Source of the DNA: JAENVU01 sp963765075
GTDB lineage: Bacteria > Actinomycetota > Acidimicrobiia > IMCC26256 > JAENVU01
Length of the DNA stretch: 64,000 bases
Direction: 5' to 3'
Assembly (NCBI GenBank): GCA_963765075.1
Contig: CAVXVA010000008.1
Location: 930,001-994,000, forward strand
This document shows positions 1-7,559 of the stretch, piece by piece. Every line of letters begins with the position of its first letter. Position 1 is the first letter of the stretch. The notes under the pieces are model-generated. The model worked only from the letters and a program-made list of their open reading frames with translations, was not told the origin of the DNA and did not search any database. Both the position numbers and the translations under genes were made by a program.

Positions 1-190
1 CGATCTTCGCGATTGCCGACGGGTCGGAGAGGTCGGCTGCGATGACCCTGGCACCACCGAGTTCTTCGGCGAGCGTTTCGAGCTTGGCCGCGGATCGGGC
101 GACGAGGACGAGGTCGTGGGCCGGCGCGAGGACGCGGGCGATTTCGAGACCGATGCCGTTCGATGCGCCGGTGATGAGTGCAGTCGTCAT
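1..190 (-). CDS. SDR family oxidoreductase, N-terminal part (runs off window)
   Basis: Short-chain dehydrogenase/reductase, probably NAD(P)-dependent. The 63 visible residues start MTTALITGASNGIGLEIARV, carrying the Rossmann glycine motif TGASNGIG at residues 7-14; an Asp (AADLSD, near residue 54) sits where the family contacts the adenine ring. The catalytic Ser-Tyr-Lys lies outside the window. ATG at 190 is chosen because a GGGAG ribosome-binding site stands 4-8 nt before it. It follows the dioxygenase gene (211-1119) on the same strand by 20 nt, so the two are probably co-transcribed. Substrate cannot be read from this fragment. Confidence 0.85.
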   Translation of the reverse strand, partial: MTTALITGASNGIGLEIARVLAPAHDLVLVARSAAKLETLAEELGGARVIAADLSDPSAIAKI

Positions 191-210
191 GGGATCTCCC
201 TGGTTGAAGG

Positions 211-1119
211 TCAGCGCGCGGGTACGTCGCCGGCGACGGTGGTGCGGTGCATGGAGCGGCGGTGGCCGCGCACGTCGCCCATCACCATGTGCTGGGCGCA
301 GCGGTTGTCCCAGAACGCAACGTCGCCGACGGCCCATTGCCACCGACACGTGAAGGAATCCTGAGTGCTGTGCGCGAAGAGGAAGTCGAGGAGTGCCTTC
401 TGTTCGGTCGGCCACCATTCGGCGAGGCCGATCGTGTACTGCTGATTCAGATACAGCGCCTCGCGTCGCGTCTCGGGATGGACGCGCACCGCGGGATGCG
501 GTTGCACCCGGTTGGCATCCTCGCTCGTCGTCACGCTCATCCCTGCGAACATGTCGTGCACCGCTTGCATCTTCGGGGAGTAGGCGTCGCGCGCGCTGTG
601 GAGGCCGTCGATGGAGCGCAGGGTCGCCTGCAGGCCGCGCGACAGTGTCTCGAAGGCCAGGTATTGATTCGCCCACAGCGTGTCGCCGCCATAGGGAGGG
701 ATCTCGAGTGCGTGCAGCATCGAGAATGCCGGCGGCGCGGGCAGAAACGAGAAGTCGGAGTGCCAGATGCCGCCGAAGGAGAACGACTGGGTTTCGGTGG
801 CCTCGCGCACGACTGCGATGACCTCGGGGTGGTCGGCGATCGGTTCGACGAAGGGCACCTGGCTGTACGGCCCGAATCGATGGCTGAGAGCGACCTGCTC
901 GTCGGAGTTCAACGTCTGGTCGCGGAAGAACACGACCGTGTGGTCGAGCAGGGCGCGGCGGATCTCGGCGACGGTCTGGTCGTCGATGGGTGCGGCCAGG
1001 TTCACGCCCGAGATCACGGCACCGCCCACGCCGGTGTGCGGATCGACGGTGACGCGCTCGTAGGAGTGTCCCGGGGGCGCGGCCCGCACGGGGATGAGAG
1101 GAAGCTCGCCGACGGTCAT
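211..1119 (-). CDS. TauD/TfdA-family Fe(II)/2-oxoglutarate dioxygenase
   Basis: A 302-aa non-haem iron dioxygenase that would couple 2-oxoglutarate decarboxylation to hydroxylation of a small organic acid or sulfonate-like substrate in the cytoplasm. The iron triad is visible: H120-x-D122 (IWHSD) and distal H277 (RCAQH), with R288 or R292 as the 2-oxoglutarate arginine. Length matches the family (about 280-300 aa). The gene is divergent from the inositol-phosphate-synthase-like gene at 1160 with only 40 bp between starts; a TAGGCT box 6 nt before its ATG suggests a leaderless mRNA. The downstream SDR could act on its product. Family is certain from motifs; the substrate is unknown and taurine is not supported specifically. 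Confidence 0.9.
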   Translation of the reverse strand: MTVGELPLIPVRAAPPGHSYERVTVDPHTGVGGAVISGVNLAAPIDDQTVAEIRRALLDHTVVFFRDQTLNSDEQVALSHRFGPYSQVPFVEPIADHPEVIAVVREATETQSFSFGGIWHSDFSFLPAPPAFSMLHALEIPPYGGDTLWANQYLAFETLSRGLQATLRSIDGLHSARDAYSPKMQAVHDMFAGMSVTTSEDANRVQPHPAVRVHPETRREALYLNQQYTIGLAEWWPTEQKALLDFLFAHSTQDSFTCRWQWAVGDVAFWDNRCAQHMVMGDVRGHRRSMHRTTVAGDVPAR

Positions 1120-1125
1120 GGGCCG

Positions 1126-1131
1126 AGCCTA
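1126..1131 (-). promoter_or_regulatory. Leaderless -10 box for the TauD-family gene
   Basis: On the minus strand TAGGCT lies exactly 6 nt before the ATG at 1119, the geometry of actinobacterial leaderless promoters (TANNNT, transcription starting at the start codon). No purine-rich Shine-Dalgarno sequence is present in the 40-bp intergenic region. Confidence 0.55.
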
Positions 1132-1147
1132 GGTGCGGGGCGTCGCG

Positions 1148-1153
1148 TAGGGT
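1148..1153 (+). promoter_or_regulatory. Leaderless -10 box for the inositol-phosphate-synthase-like gene
   Basis: TAGGGT with 6 nt to the ATG at 1160. It forms a back-to-back promoter pair with the minus-strand box at 1126-1131 inside 40 bp. Confidence 0.55.
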
Positions 1154-1159
1154 CAGGCC

Positions 1160-2491
1160 ATGACAACTTCGCCTCCGTCCCCCACGGTTGCCTCCGCCGA
1201 CGGCAAGCTCGGCGTGCTCTGCGTCGGCCTCGGCGCGGTGACGACCACCCTGATCGCCGGCGTCGAACTGGCCAAGCGGGGTGACGAGGTCCCGGTGGGT
1301 TCGCTTACCCAACTGGGCACGATCCGGCTCGGGAAACGCACCGACGACAACGTGCCGCGGATTCAGGATTTCGTCCCGCTTGCGAGCCTCGATCAGATCG
1401 TCTGGGGTGCGTGGGACCCGTTCCCGGACGACGCCTTCACCGCCGCGAGTCGTGCCGGCGTCCTCGACCAGGGTCGCCACCTCGAAGGAATCGGCGATGT
1501 GCTGCGGGCGATTCGGCCGATGCCGGCCGCGTTCGATGCCACCTACGTGAAGCGCCTCGACGGCACCAACGTCATGCCCTCCACGTCGAAGCGAGCGATG
1601 CTCGACCAGATCCGGGCCGACATCAACCGGTTCAAGGACGAGAACCTGTGCGACCGGGTCGTCATGATCTGGTGCGGATCGACCGAGATCTACATCGAGG
1701 CCGGCCCCGCACACCAGGACATCGAGTCCTTCGAGGCGGCGATCGACGCGGAAGACCCGTCGATCGCGCCGTCGATGCTGTATGCCTACGCCGCGTTGCA
1801 GGAAGGCGTGCCGTTCGCGAACGGCGCGCCGAACCTCGCCGTCGACACGCCGGTGCTTCGCCGCTACGCGGAGCAGCACGCCGTTCCGATTTCGGGCAAG
1901 GACTTCAAGACCGGTCAGACGCTGCTGAAGACGGTGCTCGCGCCGATGCTCAAGGCCCGCATGCTCGGCCTTGCGGGGTGGTACTCCACGAACATCCTCG
2001 GCAACCGCGACGGTGAAGTCCTCGACGACCCGGAGAACTTCAAGACGAAGGAAGTCTCGAAGCTCGGCGTACTCGAAGATGTCCTCGAACCCGAGCGGTA
2101 TCCGGAGCTCTACGGCAACGTGTACCACAAGGTTCGCATCAACTACTACCCACCGCGCGGCGACAACAAGGAGGGGTGGGACAACATCGATCTCTTCGGG
2201 TGGATGGGCTACCCGATGCAGATGAAGGTCGACTTCCTGTGTCGCGACTCGATCCTCGCCGCGCCGCTCGCACTCGACCTGGTGCTCTTCATGGACCTCG
2301 CGCAGCGGGCCGGGATGGGCGGGATCCAGGAGTGGCTGAGCTTCTATTACAAGTCGCCGCAGGTACCACCGGGTCTCTACCCCGAGCACGATCTGTTCAT
2401 CCAGCTCACCAAGTTGAAGAACACGCTGCGCTGGATGATGGGCGAGACACCGATCACCCACCTCGGCCAGGACTACGACCTCGAGGATTGA
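1160..2491 (+). CDS. Inositol-3-phosphate synthase family protein
   Basis: A 443-aa NAD-dependent enzyme of the myo-inositol-1-phosphate synthase fold, expected to cyclise glucose-6-phosphate. The N-terminal nucleotide loop VGLGAVTTT (residues 22-30) is followed by blocks diagnostic of the family: GSLTQLGTIRLGKR, CGSTEIY, FANGAPNL, SGKDFKTGQT, STNILGNRDGE and KVRINYYPPRGD. It belongs to the longer bacterial subtype rather than the roughly 360-aa actinobacterial Ino1, so it may serve something other than bulk phosphoinositide or mycothiol supply. The PhyH dioxygenase starts 4 nt after its stop, implying an operon and possible hydroxylation of an inositol-derived product (inference). No frame break is seen. 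Confidence 0.9.
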   Translation: MTTSPPSPTVASADGKLGVLCVGLGAVTTTLIAGVELAKRGDEVPVGSLTQLGTIRLGKRTDDNVPRIQDFVPLASLDQIVWGAWDPFPDDAFTAASRAGVLDQGRHLEGIGDVLRAIRPMPAAFDATYVKRLDGTNVMPSTSKRAMLDQIRADINRFKDENLCDRVVMIWCGSTEIYIEAGPAHQDIESFEAAIDAEDPSIAPSMLYAYAALQEGVPFANGAPNLAVDTPVLRRYAEQHAVPISGKDFKTGQTLLKTVLAPMLKARMLGLAGWYSTNILGNRDGEVLDDPENFKTKEVSKLGVLEDVLEPERYPELYGNVYHKVRINYYPPRGDNKEGWDNIDLFGWMGYPMQMKVDFLCRDSILAAPLALDLVLFMDLAQRAGMGGIQEWLSFYYKSPQVPPGLYPEHDLFIQLTKLKNTLRWMMGETPITHLGQDYDLED

Positions 2492-2495
2492 GACC

Positions 2496-3314
2496 ATGAT
2501 TCGGCGCGTCGGGAAGAACCTCGCGGTGTTCGCCGAGGAGCCGCCGGTCGCGAGTGTCGAACTCGAACGCGACGGGTGCACCGTGCTGCGCGGTGTGCTC
2601 TCCGCATCCGAGATTGCGCAGCTGCGGGAGGAGATCGACGCGGTCTTCGCATCGACGCAACCGGAGCGCAGCCGGACTGACTCCGCCGAGTTCCGGTACG
2701 AGATGTTGAACCGCAGCGCTGCGTGTCAGGCCGCGGTCGGTCATCCGCGGATCCTGGAAGTCATCGAACCGTTGCTCGGTGATGACTGCCATGTGATTGC
2801 CAACACCGCGTGGAGGAACCCGCCCGAGTTCGGCGGGGGTCCGTGGCACTGCGACGCCGGCCCGCACGTGCCGCGCCCCGAAGGGGTCGAGTGGGACGAG
2901 CGGATCCCGTATCCGGTGTTCGCGATCGGCGCGCATTTGTACCTTCAGGACTGTCGCCGCGAAGACGGGCCGACTGCGGTGGTCCCGGGGAGTCATCGAT
3001 CGGGACGCTTGGCGCCCTTCGACCGGCTGAACGATCCTGATCTGACCTACGACGGTCGGCCGCCCGTCGTCCTCACCGCTCGCGCGGGTGATGTGGCGCT
3101 CTTCGTGTCGGACTGCTGGCACCGCGGGCTGCCGAGCGATGGTGGGTCAGGCCGATACTTCCTCCAAGTGCACTACGGCCGGCGTGATATCGCGCCCCGG
3201 ATCCGCACCACGGATGTCGTGAACCACTTGAGCCCGGAGGCGATCGCTCGCGCCCAGACCGACCGCGAGCGGACCGTGGTCGGGCTGCACGCCCCGTATT
3301 TCTACGACGGCTGA
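2496..3314 (+). CDS. Phytanoyl-CoA dioxygenase (PhyH) family protein
   Basis: A 272-aa Fe(II)/2-oxoglutarate-dependent oxygenase. Iron ligands are H118-x-D120 (PWHCD) and distal H209 (DCWHRGL), with R220 a candidate 2-oxoglutarate arginine. The double-stranded beta-helix core is framed by VVPGSHRSG (163-171) and AGDVALF (197-203). Start ATG at 2496 is 4 nt past the upstream stop, with GAGG about 10 nt upstream. It is co-oriented and almost certainly co-translated with the inositol-phosphate-synthase-like gene. PhyH-family members act on acyl chains, ectoine, natural products and other small molecules, so the substrate is left open; the neighbour suggests a cyclitol derivative. Confidence 0.88.
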   Translation: MIRRVGKNLAVFAEEPPVASVELERDGCTVLRGVLSASEIAQLREEIDAVFASTQPERSRTDSAEFRYEMLNRSAACQAAVGHPRILEVIEPLLGDDCHVIANTAWRNPPEFGGGPWHCDAGPHVPRPEGVEWDERIPYPVFAIGAHLYLQDCRREDGPTAVVPGSHRSGRLAPFDRLNDPDLTYDGRPPVVLTARAGDVALFVSDCWHRGLPSDGGSGRYFLQVHYGRRDIAPRIRTTDVVNHLSPEAIARAQTDRERTVVGLHAPYFYDG

Positions 3315-3339
3315 TCGCAACCGCGGATCACGGCGACGG

Positions 3340-3885
3340 TCAGTCGTCGTCGCCACCGTGGCCGCTGCCGTGGCCGCCGCTGTTTCCACCGCCGTGGTCG
3401 TCGTCACCGTCGTCATTCGATGGCTGGGTCACTGCCGGCACGGAGTGCTCGGACTCGTCATCGTCATCGTCCGCCTCGGCTTCGTCCTCGGCTTCGTCGT
3501 GGTGCTCGCACTCGCCGTCGTGGTTATGGGCCGCCTCGGACACTGCCGCGCCGTGGCCTGGGCCGGATTCGGTTTCGTGCGCGACCCGTGAGACGTTGGC
3601 ACCGTGATTGGTGCACGTGGCCTCCGGCGCCGGAGCATCATCAGGCGTCGTAGTGTCGGTGACCGGGGGGTCGGTGGGAACGGTGGTCGGCTCGGTCACG
3701 GGGGGATCGGTCGGTGTGGTGGTTGCCGACGTGTCGGTCGTGCTCGTGACCTCGGACGCGCCCACGGTGGGCTCGGGCTCCTTGGCCACGCTGGCCGCGG
3801 CCACTGCGAATCCACCCAAGGAGATCGCGGCGACGACGGCCCCCGCCACTTTGACCCTTGCTGCACCGGTCGTCCAGAAACTCAT
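3340..3885 (-). CDS. Exported His/Asp-rich, Thr/Pro-linker protein
   Basis: A 181-aa predicted exported or membrane-tethered protein. Start ATG at 3885 is preferred over upstream in-frame starts because GAGGGG lies about 8 nt before it. The N-terminus (residues 10-33) is one hydrophobic segment with basic flank, followed by a Thr/Pro-rich linker (TTPTDPPVTEPTTVPTDPPV) and a central block with CTNHGANVSRVAHE and GPGHGAAVSEAA, short Gly-His motifs I recall from small actinobacterial exported proteins. The C-terminus is extremely acidic with His runs (ECEHHDE, a run of five Asp, GGHGSGHGGDDD), which suggests divalent-metal binding (inference). No enzyme motif is present. Confidence 0.75.
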   Translation of the reverse strand: MSFWTTGAARVKVAGAVVAAISLGGFAVAAASVAKEPEPTVGASEVTSTTDTSATTTPTDPPVTEPTTVPTDPPVTDTTTPDDAPAPEATCTNHGANVSRVAHETESGPGHGAAVSEAAHNHDGECEHHDEAEDEAEADDDDDESEHSVPAVTQPSNDDGDDDHGGGNSGGHGSGHGGDDD

Positions 3886-3952
3886 GTGGTGATCCCCTCG
3901 AATGGCGTTTGGACGGTTATCGGCAGTTTTCGGGTCAGATCTTGAAAGTCGG

Positions 3953-4004
3953 CGAACTTGCGTCAATAACCCCTCTTTTCGCGGGGGTTATTGACGCAAG
4001 TTCG
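3953..4004. repeat. 52-bp palindromic repeat, family A copy 1
   Basis: Arms of 21 nt beginning CGAACTTGCGTCAATAACC at 3953-3973 and its perfect complement at 3984-4004 enclose a 10-nt loop. The same arms recur at 41005-41056 with a different loop. Here it lies between the divergent genes starting at 3885 and 4069, so it cannot be a simple terminator. No T-run follows it. Confidence 0.9.
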
Positions 4005-4068
4005 CCGGGACGGCTTGGATGCGGCGGGCGATCGGGTTGGTGCAGTCGGCTTGGGTTGAAGGGGGATC

Positions 4069-5100
4069 ATGAAGGTTCACGTCATGACGGGTGGCACGAA
4101 GCTGCGCGACTTCGGGACGATGGCGGCCGCGGCGGCCGAAGCCGGCTTCGCCGGTCTGGTGATCACCGAATCGGGCCGGACTGCCTACCTGTCGGTCGCG
4201 GCGGCTGCACTTGCGGACCTGGACCTGGATCTGGCCACCGGGGTCGCGGTGGCGTTCCCACGGAGTCCCATGGTGACGGCCTCGACTGCGTGGGAGTTGG
4301 CCCAGGCCTCGGGCGGGCGGTTCCGGCTCGGGCTCGGCACCCAGGTGCGTGCCCACATCGAACGGCGGTACTCGTCGACGTTCGAACATCCCGGGCCGAG
4401 ACTGCGGGAGTACGTCGAGGCGGTCAAGGCGTGCTTCGCCGGTTTCCGCGGCGAGAAGCTCGACTATCACGGCGAGTTCTACGACTTGTCGTTGCTCCCG
4501 GCGATGTGGTCGCCCGGCCCGATCGACGTGCCCGACCCGCCAGTCGATCTCGCCGCGGTCAACCCGTGGATGCTGCGCATGACCGCGGCCGTCGCCGACG
4601 GCGTGCACGTCCACCCGTTGAACTCGCCGACTTACCACCAGGAGACGCTGCTGCCGAACCTGCGTGCGGGCCGCGGGACGGATGCCCTCGACGACTTCAC
4701 CGTGTTCGTCCCGGTCTTCACCGCGGCCGGGGACACCGCGGCGGAGCGGGCGCAGTGGCGGGAAACCACCCGGACGATGGTCGGCTTCTACGGCTCGACG
4801 CCGAACTACGCGTTCGTGTTCGAACAGATTGGTAGGCCCGGGACCACCGAAGCCTTGCGCGCCGCGCAGAAGGCCGGGGATATGGCGGGGATGAACTCGG
4901 TGATCGACGACGAGATCCTGGACCACTTTCTCGTGGAGGGAACCTGGGCCGAGATGCCCGACCGTATCGAGGACCGGATGGGTGCGCTGCGGGGCACCGA
5001 CGTGCAGCCGGTCCTCTACCACGCGGGGCTCACGTACCGATCGGATCGGGACACGTTCACCCGCTTCGGCGAACTGGCGGCGGCGTTGCGCGATCGCTGA
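4069..5100 (+). CDS. LLM-class F420-dependent oxidoreductase (TIGR03617-like)
   Basis: A 343-aa luciferase-like TIM-barrel flavoprotein expected to use coenzyme F420. Typical landmarks are GFAGLVITES near residue 25, the ASGGRFRLGLGTQVRAHIERRY block (about 82-103) that forms the cofactor phosphate pocket, and the C-terminal GLTY...FGEL region. Start ATG is supported by GAAGGGGG 3-10 nt upstream. The gene is free-standing: a palindromic repeat lies upstream and a bulged hairpin downstream separates it from the convergent sulfatase. Substrate is unknown; the family reduces or oxidises alcohols, aldehydes and heterocycles. Confidence 0.88.
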   Translation: MKVHVMTGGTKLRDFGTMAAAAAEAGFAGLVITESGRTAYLSVAAAALADLDLDLATGVAVAFPRSPMVTASTAWELAQASGGRFRLGLGTQVRAHIERRYSSTFEHPGPRLREYVEAVKACFAGFRGEKLDYHGEFYDLSLLPAMWSPGPIDVPDPPVDLAAVNPWMLRMTAAVADGVHVHPLNSPTYHQETLLPNLRAGRGTDALDDFTVFVPVFTAAGDTAAERAQWRETTRTMVGFYGSTPNYAFVFEQIGRPGTTEALRAAQKAGDMAGMNSVIDDEILDHFLVEGTWAEMPDRIEDRMGALRGTDVQPVLYHAGLTYRSDRDTFTRFGELAAALRDR

Positions 5101-5124
5101 CTCGATCGATGCCACTTGACCATC

Positions 5125-5159
5125 GCGGGTTTCACCACCCATACGGTGGCAAATCCCGC
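5125..5159. terminator. Bulged hairpin between convergent genes, possible bidirectional terminator
   Basis: GCGGGTTT..CCACC pairs with GGTGG..AAATCCCGC (one bulged A, a few-nt loop). It lies 24 bp after the F420-enzyme stop and 41 bp before the sulfatase stop on the other strand. No U-tract on either side, so it would not be a classical intrinsic terminator. Confidence 0.5.
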
Positions 5160-5200
5160 AAAGGTTGATTACCTCCCACCCGACCTCCGAGCCAGATTCG

Positions 5201-7501
5201 CTATTGCTCGCTCATGATGGTGTCGAACTCGGTGGCCGGGTCACGTGAGCGCGCGGGGTCGTGGACATCGACGGTGACCCGATGGAGGGTGCCGGTGAAC
5301 CGGAACGGCGCGGCGTAGCCCGGCCCGACCGGGGGACCCTGCTCCCAGCCGCACGTCATCCCCGCGCCGCTGATCGAATGGCGGACGGGCGTGGTGCGGG
5401 GGATCTCGCCCGTGCCGACCTCGACGTCGTCGACGAGCAGGTGCACGGTGCCCGAGAAGTCGGGCCGCGCGTCGAAGCGCATGACCAACTCGTGAGCTCC
5501 GGGCCCGATCAGCGTGTCGGCCTCGACGGCGTACCGATCGCGGCCGACGTAGTTCGAGACGTAGCGCAGACACCCGTCGAGGACGTGGAACGACCACCCG
5601 CCGAGCACGGTGCCCATGGCCAGCAGCACGCCCTGCGGCGCGTCGCCGACGGGAATGTCGACGGTCGCGCGCAGTTCGTGGGATCGACCGCGCACGTTGA
5701 TCGGCGTTCTCCTCGGGGACCGGTTGGTCGGTCGGCCAGAAGACGGCGTGGTCGCGTTCGTGGAACGGTCGACGCGGCGCGAGCAGCGCGGCGACGGGTC
5801 GGTTGTCGAGTGGGAGCACCTGATACTTCCGGGCTTCCTCCCACCAGAGGTCGATCATCGCCGCGAGCCGTTCGGGCTCCTCGGCGGCGAGGTCGTGACG
5901 TCTCGCTGGGATCGGTGCGGACGTCGAAGAGCTCCCACACGTCGTCGTCGAACGGCGCGTCGGGATCGAGGCCGTCGTCGTACATGTGCCCGAGCGGCTT
6001 GAACGTCACCGCCTTCCACCCGTCGTGGTAGATCGCGCGCGATCCGAGCATCTCGAAGTACTGGGTCGTGTGCCGCTCGGGCGCATCCGCGTCCTCGAGG
6101 AGGTAGGCGAAGCTCGTGCCCTCGATCGGAGTCTGGGAAATCCCGGCGATCTCGGCGGGCGCGTCGATCCCGATCAGCTCGAGCAGCGTGGGCAAGACGT
6201 CGATCGCGTGCGCGAACTGGGGCCGGATCTCGTCCCGGGCGCGCGATGCCCGGCGGGCCAGTGCACGATGCACGGATCGGCGACGCCGCCTTCGTGGACC
6301 TCGCGCTTCCAGCGCCGGAACGGCGTGTTGCCGGCCATCGTCCAGCCCCACGGGTAGTTGTTGTGGGTCGCCCGCGGTGCCGATCTCGTCGATGCGGGCG
6401 CGCAGCTCCTTGCGCCCCGCGGGCACGCCGTTCCAGATGCGCGCGTCGTTGATCGAGCCGAGCGCACCGCCTTCGGACGAGGCGCCGTTGTCGGACACGA
6501 CGACCACGATGGTGTTGTCGCGCTCGCCGAACTCGTCGATGAAGTCGAGGACCCGACCGATCTGGGCGTCGGCGTGCGAGAGGAACGCGGCGAAGCACTC
6601 CATGAACCGCGCCGCGACCGCTTGGTCCTCGGGGTCGAGGTCGTCCCACGCCGGCACCCAGTGGGGTCGGTCCGAGAGGGCGGTGCCTTCGGGAAGGAGC
6701 CCCATCGCCTGTTGGCGGGCGAAGGTTTCCGTCGCGCCAGCGCGTCCCAACCGTCGTCGAACTGCCCCCGGTACTGCTCGAGCCACTCGTCGGGCGCGTG
6801 ATGCGGCGAGTGGCACGCGCCGGTCGCGAAGTGGAGGAAGAACGGCATCTCCGGTTCGACGCTGCGCAACTCGCCGAGCATCGCGATGGCCTCGTCGGCC
6901 AGGTCCTCGCTGAGGTGGTAGCCCTCCGCTTCGCCGCGCGGCGGAAGGGTTGCGGTGTTGTCGCGGAACAGGTTGGGGACGAACTGGTGGGTCTCGCCGC
7001 CGTGGAAGCCGTACCAATGCCGGAAGCCCCGGCCGCAGCGGCCAGGAATCACGCGGCGCGGCGAAGTGGGTCTCGTCCTCGGGGGTGAGGTGCCACTTGC
7101 CGACCGCCATCGGCATGTACCCGTGCTCGCCGAGGATCTCGGAGAGGAAGCCGTTCTCCTTCGGGATGATCCCGTTGTAGCCGGGGAATCCGATGGCGAG
7201 GTCGGCGACGCGGGCCATGCCGTTGGAGTGATGGTTGCGGCCGGTGAGCAGGCAGGCGCGGGTCGGCGAGCACAGCGCGGTGGTGTGGAAGTTCGCGAGC
7301 CGAACCCCGCGTTCGGCGAGTCCGTCGATGACCGGCGTGGCGATGTCCGAGCCGTAGCAACCCGAGCTGCGCGTACCCGACGTCGTCGAGCACGACGAGC
7401 ACCACGTTGGGCGCGTTCGGGGGTGGTGTGGGGTCGGGCGGCCACCACGGCTCCGATTCCCGCCACGTGTCACCGACCACCCCGTCGAAGCGTTGACTCA
7501 T
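5201..7501 (-). CDS. Arylsulfatase-family protein (about 765 aa, at least 7 frame breaks)
   Basis: A type I sulfatase, hydrolysing sulfate esters with a Cys-derived formylglycine. Reading across frames gives a complete protein: MSQRFDGVVGDTWRESEPWW start, NVVLVVLDDVGYAQLG metal site, CSPTR formylglycine signature (CSPTRACLLTGR), GKWHLTPEDE, HWYGFHGGETHQF, VVVSDNGASSEGG, WNGVP and HNNYPWGW, and a C-terminal beta domain ending FDTIMSEQ. It resembles the large GGET/NNYPWGW arylsulfatases. Frame changes fall near 7365, 7050, 6742, 6360, 6246, 5900 and 5702. The last is explained by one extra C in GATCGG. Start ATG 7501 has TACCCT 8 nt upstream. Conservation of every block in some frame argues for sequence error rather than decay. 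Export signal is not evident. Confidence 0.8.
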
Positions 7502-7559
7502 GCGTGGCGAGGGTATCGGCGTCGCCGCGGGCGTGCACATGGCGCGCCTGGTGGAGTGA

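Noticed and set aside
5201..7501. Programmed frameshifting as explanation for the broken genes
   Set aside because: Breaks are scattered, in different directions, at sites without slippery heptamers or downstream structure, in unrelated genes.
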